A DNA stretch of 5,813 nt from Candidatus Poribacteria bacterium (GTDB lineage: Bacteria > Poribacteria > DTPJ01): positions 1 to 5,813 of the forward strand of contig DTPJ01000867.1 in the NCBI GenBank assembly GCA_011334435.1, written 5' to 3'. Below are positions 1 to 5,707 of this stretch, one piece after another. The position numbers were made by a program, and so were the translations under genes. Below the pieces are notes generated by a model. It was not told where the DNA came from, did no database searches, and saw only the letters and a program-made list of their open reading frames with translations. Position 1 is the stretch's first letter. Each line of letters opens with the position of its first letter.

Positions 1-316
1 CATCGCTAAGCGATGTAACCATCGGTTTTGTTACAATGACATGTTTATCTGCTTTTAAAGCGGAAAGACAGTGTTCTGCATGTAAATGGTCAGGCGAATA
101 TACAGCGATGATGTCTATATCCTTTCTGTTGATTAATTCCCTATAATCAGTAGTCCAAAAAGATATGCCATTCTCTTTTGCTACCGCTTTGACCTTGCTT
201 TCGGTTGATGCACAAATTCCTCTGACCTCAAATCTGCTATCAGGGTCATTATTGAGGTAAAACAAATCCCTGCCCATACCAAGACCAATAAGACCAATAC
301 CTAATGTCTTTTCCAT
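1..316 (-). CDS. Gfo/Idh/MocA-family oxidoreductase, N-terminal part (cut by window edge)
   Basis: The reading frame runs leftward from ATG at 316-314 and leaves the window after about 105 residues without a stop. The protein begins with a dinucleotide-binding Rossmann motif, GIGLIGLGMG (residues 6-15), followed by alternating strands and helices, a VYSPDHLHAEH segment and then VTKPMVTSLSD. This order is that of the NAD(P)-binding domain of Gfo/Idh/MocA enzymes, which oxidise or reduce sugars, inositols and related compounds in the cytoplasm. Family members usually have EKP where this one has TKP; the lysine, thought to be catalytic, is kept. The substrate-binding C-terminal domain lies outside the window, so the substrate cannot be named. 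The start is supported by GGAGAGGTGG just upstream (329-320) and by a promoter at 406-378. It is transcribed away from pyk and shares only the control region with it. Confidence 0.88.
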   Translation of the reverse strand, partial: MEKTLGIGLIGLGMGRDLFYLNNDPDSRFEVRGICASTESKVKAVAKENGISFWTTDYRELINRKDIDIIAVYSPDHLHAEHCLSALKADKHVIVTKPMVTSLSD

Positions 317-318
317 AA

Positions 319-329
319 CCCACCTCTCC
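319..329 (-). promoter_or_regulatory. Ribosome binding site of the oxidoreductase gene
   Basis: On the minus strand the sequence GGAGAGGTGGG precedes the ATG. GAGGTG (326-321) matches the anti-Shine-Dalgarno sequence well and sits 4 nt from the start codon; GGAG (329-326) offers a second pairing at 9 nt. This is the strongest ribosome site in the window and fixes the start at 316. Confidence 0.7.
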
Positions 330-377
330 AAATATAAGTCAGTTTTAGTAAATAATCATCATCTAATCTTTTATTTG

Positions 378-406
378 ATATTATCAAAAATGATAGACAA
401 TGTCAA
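378..406 (-). promoter_or_regulatory. Sigma70-type promoter for the leftward oxidoreductase gene
   Basis: Read on the minus strand, a perfect TTGACA -35 box lies at 406-401. It is followed after 17 bp by TAATAT (383-378), which overlaps GATAAT at 385-380 with a 15-bp spacer; either could be the -10 box. Transcription would start near 371, leaving a leader of about 55 nt before the ATG at 316. The prediction rests on consensus match and position only. Confidence 0.6.
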
Positions 407-475
407 AAGTTTTTAAGGTTACTCCAGAAATTCCCCAACTATATTTTCAAAAGGATAAGAGTGTGGTAAGATAAT

Positions 476-500
476 AGTGAGTCCCAAAAAAACTCTCACT
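476..500. promoter_or_regulatory. Short inverted repeat next to the pyk -35 box (possible operator)
   Basis: AGTGAG (476-481) and CTCACT (495-500) are perfect 6-bp inverted arms separated by 13 bp. The right arm shares one base with the predicted -35 box of the rightward promoter. The placement would suit a repressor or activator site, but 6-bp arms can easily occur by chance in a sequence of this length, and no second copy was noticed elsewhere in the window. Confidence 0.22.
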
Positions 501-528
501 TGACCTGTAATGTTAAGTATTATAAAAT
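500..528 (+). promoter_or_regulatory. Sigma70-type promoter for the pyk-wzi-acyltransferase-ELM1 unit
   Basis: TTGACC (500-505) and TAAAAT (523-528) are separated by exactly 17 bp and each matches the sigma70 consensus at five of six positions. Transcription should begin around 535, about 40 nt before the ATG at 576. Because the ATG at 510 falls inside this promoter, it would not be on the transcript. This is the only good promoter seen for the four rightward genes. Confidence 0.6.
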
Positions 529-565
529 GGACAAAGAAATCAACAATCAATAATTCAATTATTAT

Positions 566-571
566 GGAGAG
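566..571 (+). promoter_or_regulatory. Ribosome binding site that selects the pyk start at 576
   Basis: GGAGAG lies here, with GGAG (566-569) six nt before the ATG at 576. The in-frame ATGs at 510 and 564 have no comparable purine-rich site at a suitable distance. The start at 576 also gives the usual pyruvate kinase N-terminus, in which TKIVCTIGP follows the initiator methionine within a few residues. Confidence 0.7.
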
Positions 572-575
572 CTTT

Positions 576-2000
576 ATGGAACGACAGACAAAAATAGTTT
601 GCACAATCGGACCGGCTACTGAATCGCCAGAGATGATAAGAGCGTTAATAAAAGCAGGTATGAACGTTGCAAGATTAAATTTTTCTCACGGGACACACGA
701 GCAAAAAGGTCGCACAATTGACTTGATCAGAAATATATCCGATGATCTCAACGTTCCCATAGCAATATTACAAGACCTTTCGGGACCAAAAATCAGGACA
801 GGAGAATTACTATCTGATTCAGCAATTATATTAACTGACGGTGCAGAATTCTTTTTAACGGGCGATGAAATAAAAGGCGATGAGCATGGCGTTTCAATGA
901 CATATTTCAAAACTATATCAGAAAGGCTAAAACCAAGTGATCATATATTTCTTGCTGATGGAAATATTGAATTAATAGTAAGTGACATTGAAAGAGATCG
1001 GATCAAATGTAAGGTATTATCTGGTGGAGAGTTGCGATCTCGGCAAGGCATAAATTTTCCCAGAGTATTGTTGAATATCCCTGCTGTCACAGAAAAAGAC
1101 CTTAATGACTTAGATTTTGGCATTAAAAAAGGTGTTGATTTTGTCGCTCTTTCATTCGTCCAAAAAGCATGGGATTTGATACCAGTAAAGAATTTTATTC
1201 AAAACAAAAACCTAGACATACCAGTCATTGCCAAGATAGAAAAGCATGAGGCATTGGATAATATAGATGAAATAATAGACATATCAGACGGCATTATGGT
1301 AGCCAGAGGTGATTTAGGAATTGAAATTCCCATTGAACAAGTGCCTATCATGCAAAAGATGATTATTAACAAAGCGGGATTAAGGGGCAAACCTGTCATC
1401 ACTGCAACACAGATGCTTGAATCAATGATAGAAAATCCCAGACCTACGAGGGCTGAGGTTACAGACGTGGCTAATGCGATATTTGACGGGACTGATGCAG
1501 TTATGTTGTCAGGAGAAACAGCGATTGGAAAGTATCCAATCCAAGCAGTTGAGATGATGAATCGTATCGCATTAAGCACCGAACCTGCCTTGAACTATGA
1601 TGAGTTATTACGCCAAAGAAGCTTGGGTATTAGCCATACAGTTCCAGATGCGATTGGACATTCCGCATGCTATACCGCTTCTGATATTAACGCAAAAGCT
1701 ATTATCTGTTGCACAAGATCAGGATACACAGCACGAATGGTCACAAAATACAGACCAAAGCAAATAATAATAGCAGTAACGCCATTAGATAGCACTTTCA
1801 AAAGATTAGCATTGTCATGGGGAGTTATACCATTAAAGGTTGATGATACCGACAACACTGACGCTATGATTGAAAAAGCTATGACCGCTTCAAAACAGGC
1901 TGGACTTGTATCAGAAGGTGACAACGTCGTTATTACTGCTGGTGTCCCTGTCGGTGTTTCAGGCAAGACTAATATGATAAAAGCTGATGTGATACATTAG
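576..2000 (+). CDS. pyk: Pyruvate kinase
   Basis: This enzyme makes pyruvate and ATP from phosphoenolpyruvate and ADP, the last step of glycolysis, in the cytoplasm. With the start at 576 it has 474 residues, normal for a bacterial enzyme without the extra C-terminal domain of the Bacillus type. Seen in order: TKIVCTIGP (5-13), NVARLNFSHG (30-39), DLSGPKIRTG (67-76), a B domain to about 168, AKIEKHE (219-225), the signature around MVARGDLGIEIP (241-252), TATQMLESM (276-284), and a C domain from about 345. By alignment with the rabbit muscle enzyme, K220 is the catalytic lysine, E222 and D246 bind the divalent metal, and R33, R74 and T278 line the active site. K72 replaces the usual Glu117, the mark of potassium-independent enzymes. 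A frame opening upstream to 510 exists but overlaps the promoter. It is the first gene of a probable four-gene transcript. Confidence 0.96.
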   Translation: MERQTKIVCTIGPATESPEMIRALIKAGMNVARLNFSHGTHEQKGRTIDLIRNISDDLNVPIAILQDLSGPKIRTGELLSDSAIILTDGAEFFLTGDEIKGDEHGVSMTYFKTISERLKPSDHIFLADGNIELIVSDIERDRIKCKVLSGGELRSRQGINFPRVLLNIPAVTEKDLNDLDFGIKKGVDFVALSFVQKAWDLIPVKNFIQNKNLDIPVIAKIEKHEALDNIDEIIDISDGIMVARGDLGIEIPIEQVPIMQKMIINKAGLRGKPVITATQMLESMIENPRPTRAEVTDVANAIFDGTDAVMLSGETAIGKYPIQAVEMMNRIALSTEPALNYDELLRQRSLGISHTVPDAIGHSACYTASDINAKAIICCTRSGYTARMVTKYRPKQIIIAVTPLDSTFKRLALSWGVIPLKVDDTDNTDAMIEKAMTASKQAGLVSEGDNVVITAGVPVGVSGKTNMIKADVIH

Positions 2001-2024
2001 GGGTCAGGGATTAGGGATCAGATG
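1997..2024 (+). repeat. Heptad tandem repeat TYAGGGR spanning the pyk-wzi junction
   Basis: Four consecutive 7-bp units fill the gap: TTAGGGG (1997-2003), TCAGGGA (2004-2010), TTAGGGA (2011-2017) and the degenerate TCAGATG (2018-2024). The first contains the pyk stop codon TAG and the last ends in the ATG of the next gene. The AGGGA of the third unit lies 4 nt before that ATG and can act as its ribosome site. The units look like products of slippage or duplication; a change in copy number would alter spacing and the number of AGGG sites but not either protein. Confidence 0.6.
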
Positions 2025-3515
2025 ATCGGTAAGGATAGAAAAGTGAAGTTTGTTATAAGTATTATCGCTTTGATTTTTATATTTTCTAACCTTTGTCTTG
2101 CCAATATAAGCGAACCTCTTATTAATAACGATTGGGTCTATTTTGCTTTATGGAAACTTGATGCTAATGGGCTTATTGATGACATTTTCATTAGCACCAG
2201 ACCTTATGAACGAGAGGAGATAGCAAAGACCATATCTAATCTAATTGAAAAGATAAACAATGGTAACATTTCGCCAAGTCCTGATGAATTAAAACTGATC
2301 AAAAAATTAGAAAAAGAGTTTGTCTATACGCCAAAGTTAGCCCGTGCTAAATTTATGACCTCTGCCGAGAGAAACGTCAATTCTAAATCATCGCTTTCAT
2401 TATGGGGAGCTGTGAATATTCAGCCAACCGATTATTTGACCTTGTATGAAGAAGTTGATGTCCAAAGAGGCAGAGAAATCAAAGGAAAAGAAGGCATAAC
2501 TGCATCTCAGCGAATAAATAAATGGAAATGGGATTATACCGCAGATTTTCAAAAAGCTTATATTAGGCTTCATAATAGCAGATTTAGCACATTGTTAGGT
2601 CGGCAAACGCTTTTTTGGGGACCTAGCCATAGCGGAAGTTTAGTTTTATCTGATAACTCACCATCTTTTGATATGCTTATGTTTCAAGGCAAGATTTGGA
2701 ACGTTAAATTTACTTCTTTTTCCTCAGTCCTTGACAAAATGTGGAATGAGCATGGCGATCCGCCTTATAGATATTTAGCAAACAGATTTCTTTCTGGACA
2801 TAGGCTTGACTGGTTAGTCAACAAAAAATTAGAATTAGGGCTTTCTGAGATGCTTTTGTATGCTGGAGAAGCTCAATATATGGATTTCCAATATCTAAAT
2901 CCTATCTTGCCATATTATGCAAATCAGTATAATTCAAATCTTGATGACAATTCACTTGTAAGTATTGACGCTATATATAGACCAACTAAAAAATTAAAAA
3001 CATATATGCAATTTCTCGTTGATGACTTCAATTATACAGATCACGATCCAAACGCGTTAGGCTATATTTTTGGAATATACCTGGGTGATTTTATCAATCG
3101 GACTGATCTTCTTGCTGAATATACTCGCATTGATACTTGGACATACACACATCTTGAACCAGAAAATCAATATACACATTACGGATGGGTGATAGGACAT
3201 TATCTCGGACCTGATGCGGATCAAATTTTATTGGAAATATGTAGAATGCTAAATGTTGACTCTCGTATAAAAGCTACTTATGCCTTCAAACGCGAGGGAA
3301 CTCGGACAGTTGCAGATCGCTATAAAGGGGAAGACTATAAAAGAATGAAATTTCCATCAGGCAATGTCCAAAATGAGCATAGAATTGGGCTAAAATTTTT
3401 ATTAGAATCGCTAAATGGCTTGCAAATGGACTTGTCTTTTCAGAGGATATTTGCCGAAACCTCCTCCAGAAATGAATTTGGCTTCAAATTAGGCTTTCTA
3501 TTATGCAAAAATTAG
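2022..3515 (+). CDS. Wzi-like capsule-assembly outer-membrane protein with signal peptide
   Basis: The 497-residue protein begins with a basic stretch (KDRKVK), a hydrophobic core (10-25) and a likely signal peptidase I site after LCLA (residue 27), so it is exported. Residues 35-75 (DWVYFALWKLDANGLID, then STRPYEREEIA) look like the short helical module often found before Wzi-like barrels and recalling S-layer-homology repeats. The rest shows alternating, aromatic-rich strands with the Wzi-family landmarks LLGRQTLFWGPSHSGSLVLS (191-210), LNPILPYY (292-299) and SIDAIYRPTKKLKTYMQFLVDDF (314-336). E. coli Wzi is a barrel that binds capsule at the cell surface and has similar length; distant relatives also occur without any known capsule. 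The last strand, FGFKLGFLL (486-494), is followed by CKN rather than ending in an aromatic residue. An alternative GTG start at 2043 would give a more typical signal peptide. The gene overlaps the acyltransferase gene by 13 bp. Confidence 0.82.
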   Translation: MIGKDRKVKFVISIIALIFIFSNLCLANISEPLINNDWVYFALWKLDANGLIDDIFISTRPYEREEIAKTISNLIEKINNGNISPSPDELKLIKKLEKEFVYTPKLARAKFMTSAERNVNSKSSLSLWGAVNIQPTDYLTLYEEVDVQRGREIKGKEGITASQRINKWKWDYTADFQKAYIRLHNSRFSTLLGRQTLFWGPSHSGSLVLSDNSPSFDMLMFQGKIWNVKFTSFSSVLDKMWNEHGDPPYRYLANRFLSGHRLDWLVNKKLELGLSEMLLYAGEAQYMDFQYLNPILPYYANQYNSNLDDNSLVSIDAIYRPTKKLKTYMQFLVDDFNYTDHDPNALGYIFGIYLGDFINRTDLLAEYTRIDTWTYTHLEPENQYTHYGWVIGHYLGPDADQILLEICRMLNVDSRIKATYAFKREGTRTVADRYKGEDYKRMKFPSGNVQNEHRIGLKFLLESLNGLQMDLSFQRIFAETSSRNEFGFKLGFLLCKN

Positions 3516-4390
3516 GAAATCTTCTAATTTATATTTTGGTAGTATCTATCGGTTATGTTGTAAGGCATATTTCTTTGAAAAAATCATTGAAATTTGGAGG
3601 TATTGTTGGAAAAATCGCTTTCTTAGTTGTCAAAAAACGCCGGGAAATTGCCCTCTCAAATCTCCGAATGATATTCAAGGATAAATCCGAAAATGAGATA
3701 AAAGAAATTGCGAAAGAAAGCTTTGCCAATTTAGGAAAAACGTTAATTGAATTTCTTCGTCTGCCAAAATATGATAAAAATCAATTAATGGATATTGTAA
3801 AAATTGACGGCGAAGAAAATTTAATACAGGCAATATCAAGCAGAAAAGGCGTCCTAATTATAACTGCTCACTTCGGCAATTGGGAACTTATTTTTCATAT
3901 CCTAACATTATTTACAGATCGGCTCTCTGCGGTTGCTCAACGGTTCAAAAATCAGTGGTTTGATAAATTTGTGAACAGTTATAGGATTATACATGGCGGG
4001 GAGATTATAGAAAAATCTGATTCCATTAAGCAAGTAATATCACATCTAAGAAACGGCTATTGCGTTGTAATATTAGGCGATCAAGATGCCGGAAATAGCG
4101 GAATATTCATTGATTTTATGGGTGTCTCCGCATCAGTTGCAAAAGGACCTGCTATATTCGCTATGAAAACGGGCGCAATTGTCTTAAATATCTTTGATGT
4201 AAGGCAAAGTGACGGCAGTCACATAATAAAAATATCAAATCCAATGAAGTTTGAAGGCTCTGGCAATTTACAGGAAGACATAAAACGATATACATCTGAG
4301 ATAACAAAATCACTGGAATATATGATATGTAAATATCCTTCTCAATGGCTTTGGTTACATAATAGATGGAAAACAAGATGTAATAAATGA
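3503..4390 (+). CDS. LpxL/HtrB-family lipid A (lysophospholipid) acyltransferase
   Basis: At 295 residues this has the usual size of the family that moves acyl chains from acyl carrier protein to lipid A precursors at the inner face of the cytoplasmic membrane. Residues 5-22 form an N-terminal membrane anchor. KRREIALSNLRMIF (45-58) is the usual early motif; HFGNWE (123-128) is the catalytic HX4E motif with H123 and E128. AVAQRFKNQWFD (143-154) matches the substrate-site block, and LGDQDAGNSGIFIDFMG (191-207) followed by AKGPAIFAMKTGA (213-225) the third block. The C-terminus, YPSQWLWLHNRWKTR (278-292), is also typical. Which acyl chain or acceptor is used cannot be told; relatives act on other glycolipids. 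The start lies inside the end of the upstream gene in the -1 frame with a weak AGG (3491-3493) as ribosome site, which suggests translational coupling. Confidence 0.93.
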   Translation: MQKLGNLLIYILVVSIGYVVRHISLKKSLKFGGIVGKIAFLVVKKRREIALSNLRMIFKDKSENEIKEIAKESFANLGKTLIEFLRLPKYDKNQLMDIVKIDGEENLIQAISSRKGVLIITAHFGNWELIFHILTLFTDRLSAVAQRFKNQWFDKFVNSYRIIHGGEIIEKSDSIKQVISHLRNGYCVVILGDQDAGNSGIFIDFMGVSASVAKGPAIFAMKTGAIVLNIFDVRQSDGSHIIKISNPMKFEGSGNLQEDIKRYTSEITKSLEYMICKYPSQWLWLHNRWKTRCNK

Positions 4391-4399
4391 ACCTTAATT

Positions 4400-5479
4400 A
4401 TGGATAAATCATCTATTCCTAAAATACTCATTTTAAGCGACGGAAAACCGGGTCATTATAACCAATCACTTGGCATAACTGACAGGTTATGTAATGTCCA
4501 TACGCAAACCATTCAGGTTAAGTTTAAGAAAAAATGGAGAGATAATCTGATAAGAGTTTTCGGATATGTATTTGGCGGGATAAATATCCCTGATAAGCTA
4601 ATTACATCGGTCTTAAACTGGGGATTAGATAAGCCTTCCGCTGATGAGTTATTAAAGGCAAAAAATTTTGACATAATATTATCCACAGGATCATCAGTTG
4701 CGTCTCCTAACTTGCTATTGGGGAAATTGATAGACGCTAAATCGGTTGTATGCACGCGACCATCGCCATTGGGGATCAAGCATTTTGATCTGGCAATATT
4801 GCCTGAGCATTCAAGACCTCGTAAAATACCAAATAATGTCGTTATGACTTTCGGTGTTCCAAACAGGGTCACGCCTGAAACCGTTAAAAACGCAGGATTA
4901 GATTTAGCACAAAAGCTCAATATTTCAGGCAAGTTGATAATCGGCGTCCTTTTAGGTGGTGATGATCCATATTATCGCATTTCTGCTGACATGGCATCAA
5001 GTCTAATTGATATATTACTGGATATATGCAAAAAAATTGACGCACAGATAGCTATGACAACATCAAGAAGAACGGATAATTATGTTGAAGAAATGCTAAA
5101 ATCAAGATTAAAAAATGATCCTTTATGTTGTTTTTTTGTCTCATCAAAGGAAAATGTTTATGGCAATGTCGTTCAAGGAATACTTGGAATATCAGAGTTA
5201 ACCATAGTCACTGAGGATAGCTTTTCAATGGTCTGTGAATCCGTTAGTAGTGGGAAAAAAAGTATGATCCTAAATGTAGAGAGAAAAAGAGGGAAACCAT
5301 ACAAAAGACGTGAGAGAGTGTATAGAATTCTTGTTGATCAAGGTTACTCAAAAAGGTCAGATTTACAAAACTTGATGACCGATCTAATTGATTATATAAA
5401 AGACAAATCAAATCCAAAAGTGTTAGATGACTCACAAATTGCAGCACAAGCAATACAGTGTCTATTTAAGGCTGTTTAA
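4400..5479 (+). CDS. ELM1-family putative glycosyltransferase (Mito_fiss_Elm1 domain)
   Basis: The 359-residue protein has no signal peptide or membrane segment and should be cytoplasmic. It follows the pattern of the family named after plant mitochondrial fission protein ELM1: SDGKPGHYNQS (13-23), STGSSVASPNL (95-105), CTRPSPLG (118-125), LAILPEHSRP (131-140), LLGGDDPYYRI (184-194), TTSRRT (220-225) and TEDSFSMVCES followed by GKK (271-287). The glycine-rich second half and the ED-S-S-ES block resemble the nucleotide-sugar half of GT-B glycosyltransferases, and database annotation often calls bacterial members putative glycosyltransferases. Most bacterial members have no tested function. Its position 9 nt after a lipid A-type acyltransferase suggests a role in envelope glycolipid assembly, which is inference. 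No good Shine-Dalgarno sequence precedes the ATG, so translation probably depends on ribosomes from upstream; the start is fixed by the first strand KILILSDG (8-15). Confidence 0.85.
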   Translation: MDKSSIPKILILSDGKPGHYNQSLGITDRLCNVHTQTIQVKFKKKWRDNLIRVFGYVFGGINIPDKLITSVLNWGLDKPSADELLKAKNFDIILSTGSSVASPNLLLGKLIDAKSVVCTRPSPLGIKHFDLAILPEHSRPRKIPNNVVMTFGVPNRVTPETVKNAGLDLAQKLNISGKLIIGVLLGGDDPYYRISADMASSLIDILLDICKKIDAQIAMTTSRRTDNYVEEMLKSRLKNDPLCCFFVSSKENVYGNVVQGILGISELTIVTEDSFSMVCESVSSGKKSMILNVERKRGKPYKRRERVYRILVDQGYSKRSDLQNLMTDLIDYIKDKSNPKVLDDSQIAAQAIQCLFKAV

Positions 5480-5486
5480 TTTTTAC

Positions 5487-5536
5487 TGTCATTCTTGCCC
5501 CAGTTTTCACTTGGGGTAAATTGCAGAGGGAATCCA
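5487..5536 (+). repeat. REP/MITE-like palindromic element, copy 1 (long form)
   Basis: The 50-bp unit starts TGTCATTC and ends GGAATCCA. Inside it CCCCA (5498-5502) pairs with TGGGG (5512-5516) as a stem-loop. It lies 7 bp after the stop codon of the ELM1-family gene. It aligns with the reverse complement of copy 3 over nearly its whole length. There is no T-run after the stem, so it does not look like an ordinary intrinsic terminator, though it could protect the 3' end of the transcript. Confidence 0.72.
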
Positions 5537-5556
5537 GAAAAGTCGTAACAAAGAAA

Positions 5557-5583
5557 TGGATTCCTGCTTTCGCAGGAATGACA
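5557..5583 (-). repeat. REP/MITE-like palindromic element, copy 2 (short form)
   Basis: This 27-bp unit runs in the opposite direction to copy 1, TGGATTCC to GAATGACA, and is almost entirely one hairpin: ATTCCTGC (5560-5567) pairs perfectly with GCAGGAAT (5572-5579) around a TTTC loop. This is the widespread bacterial intergenic motif of the type GTCATTCCTGC-GAAA-GCAGGAATCC. Its outer end pairs with the start of copy 1 (11 of 12 bases), so 5487-5583 as a whole has inverted termini. Confidence 0.75.
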
Positions 5584-5597
5584 ATAACATTCCTTTA

Positions 5598-5646
5598 TGG
5601 ATTCCTGTTGCAGTTTAATATAGCGAAAGCTGGGGTAGGAATGACA
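5598..5646 (-). repeat. REP/MITE-like palindromic element, copy 3 (long form, inverted)
   Basis: This 49-bp unit, TGGATTCC to GAATGACA, is the diverged inverse of copy 1: its reverse complement keeps TGTCATTC, CCCCAG, a TTTC block, TGCA and GGAATCCA at matching places. It can form outer arms ATTCCT (5601-5606) with AGGAAT (5637-5642) and a small AGC-GAAA-GCT hairpin (5622-5631). Five T residues at 5650-5654 follow at a short distance, so it may act as a weak terminator for the rightward genes, but the stem is poor. Confidence 0.65.
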
Positions 5647-5673
5647 AACTTTTTCATAGGTGAGCATTTTCAT

Positions 5674-5707
5674 ATAGACATTTAATTCAAATAGACATTC
5701 AATTCAA
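5674..5707 (+). repeat. Adjacent 17-bp direct repeat
   Basis: ATAGACATTTAATTCAA (5674-5690) is followed immediately by ATAGACATTCAATTCAA (5691-5707); the two copies differ at one base. No third copy is seen on either side. It may be a recent tandem duplication or a pair of binding sites ahead of a gene beyond the right edge. Confidence 0.6.

Noticed and set aside
510..575. N-terminal extension of pyruvate kinase from the ATG at 510
   Set aside because: The codons overlap a good promoter, encode no family-conserved residues, and have no ribosome site; the ATG at 576 does.
419..604. Minus-strand open frame of 61 codons over the divergent control region
   Set aside because: It covers the rightward promoter and the pyk start, resembles no known family and lies in AT-rich sequence where chance frames are common.
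686..1966. Several minus-strand open frames inside pyk (up to 126 codons)
   Set aside because: They are antisense shadows of a well-conserved gene and show no independent family features.
2000..2029. G-quadruplex in the mRNA between pyk and the Wzi-like gene
   Set aside because: Only three G-runs of three or more are present; the fourth would be a GG inside the coding region, so a stable structure is doubtful.
4161..5453. Minus-strand open frames inside the acyltransferase and ELM1-family genes
   Set aside because: They are antisense to intact, conserved plus-strand genes and look like no known protein.
5476..5673. Minus-strand open frame of 65 codons across the right-hand repeats
   Set aside because: It is a translation of the REP-like elements (the CHSCESRNP-type peptide commonly produced by such repeats) and has no supporting context.
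5487..5707. CRISPR array
   Set aside because: The repeats differ in length and orientation and are not separated by regular unique spacers; no cas gene is present.
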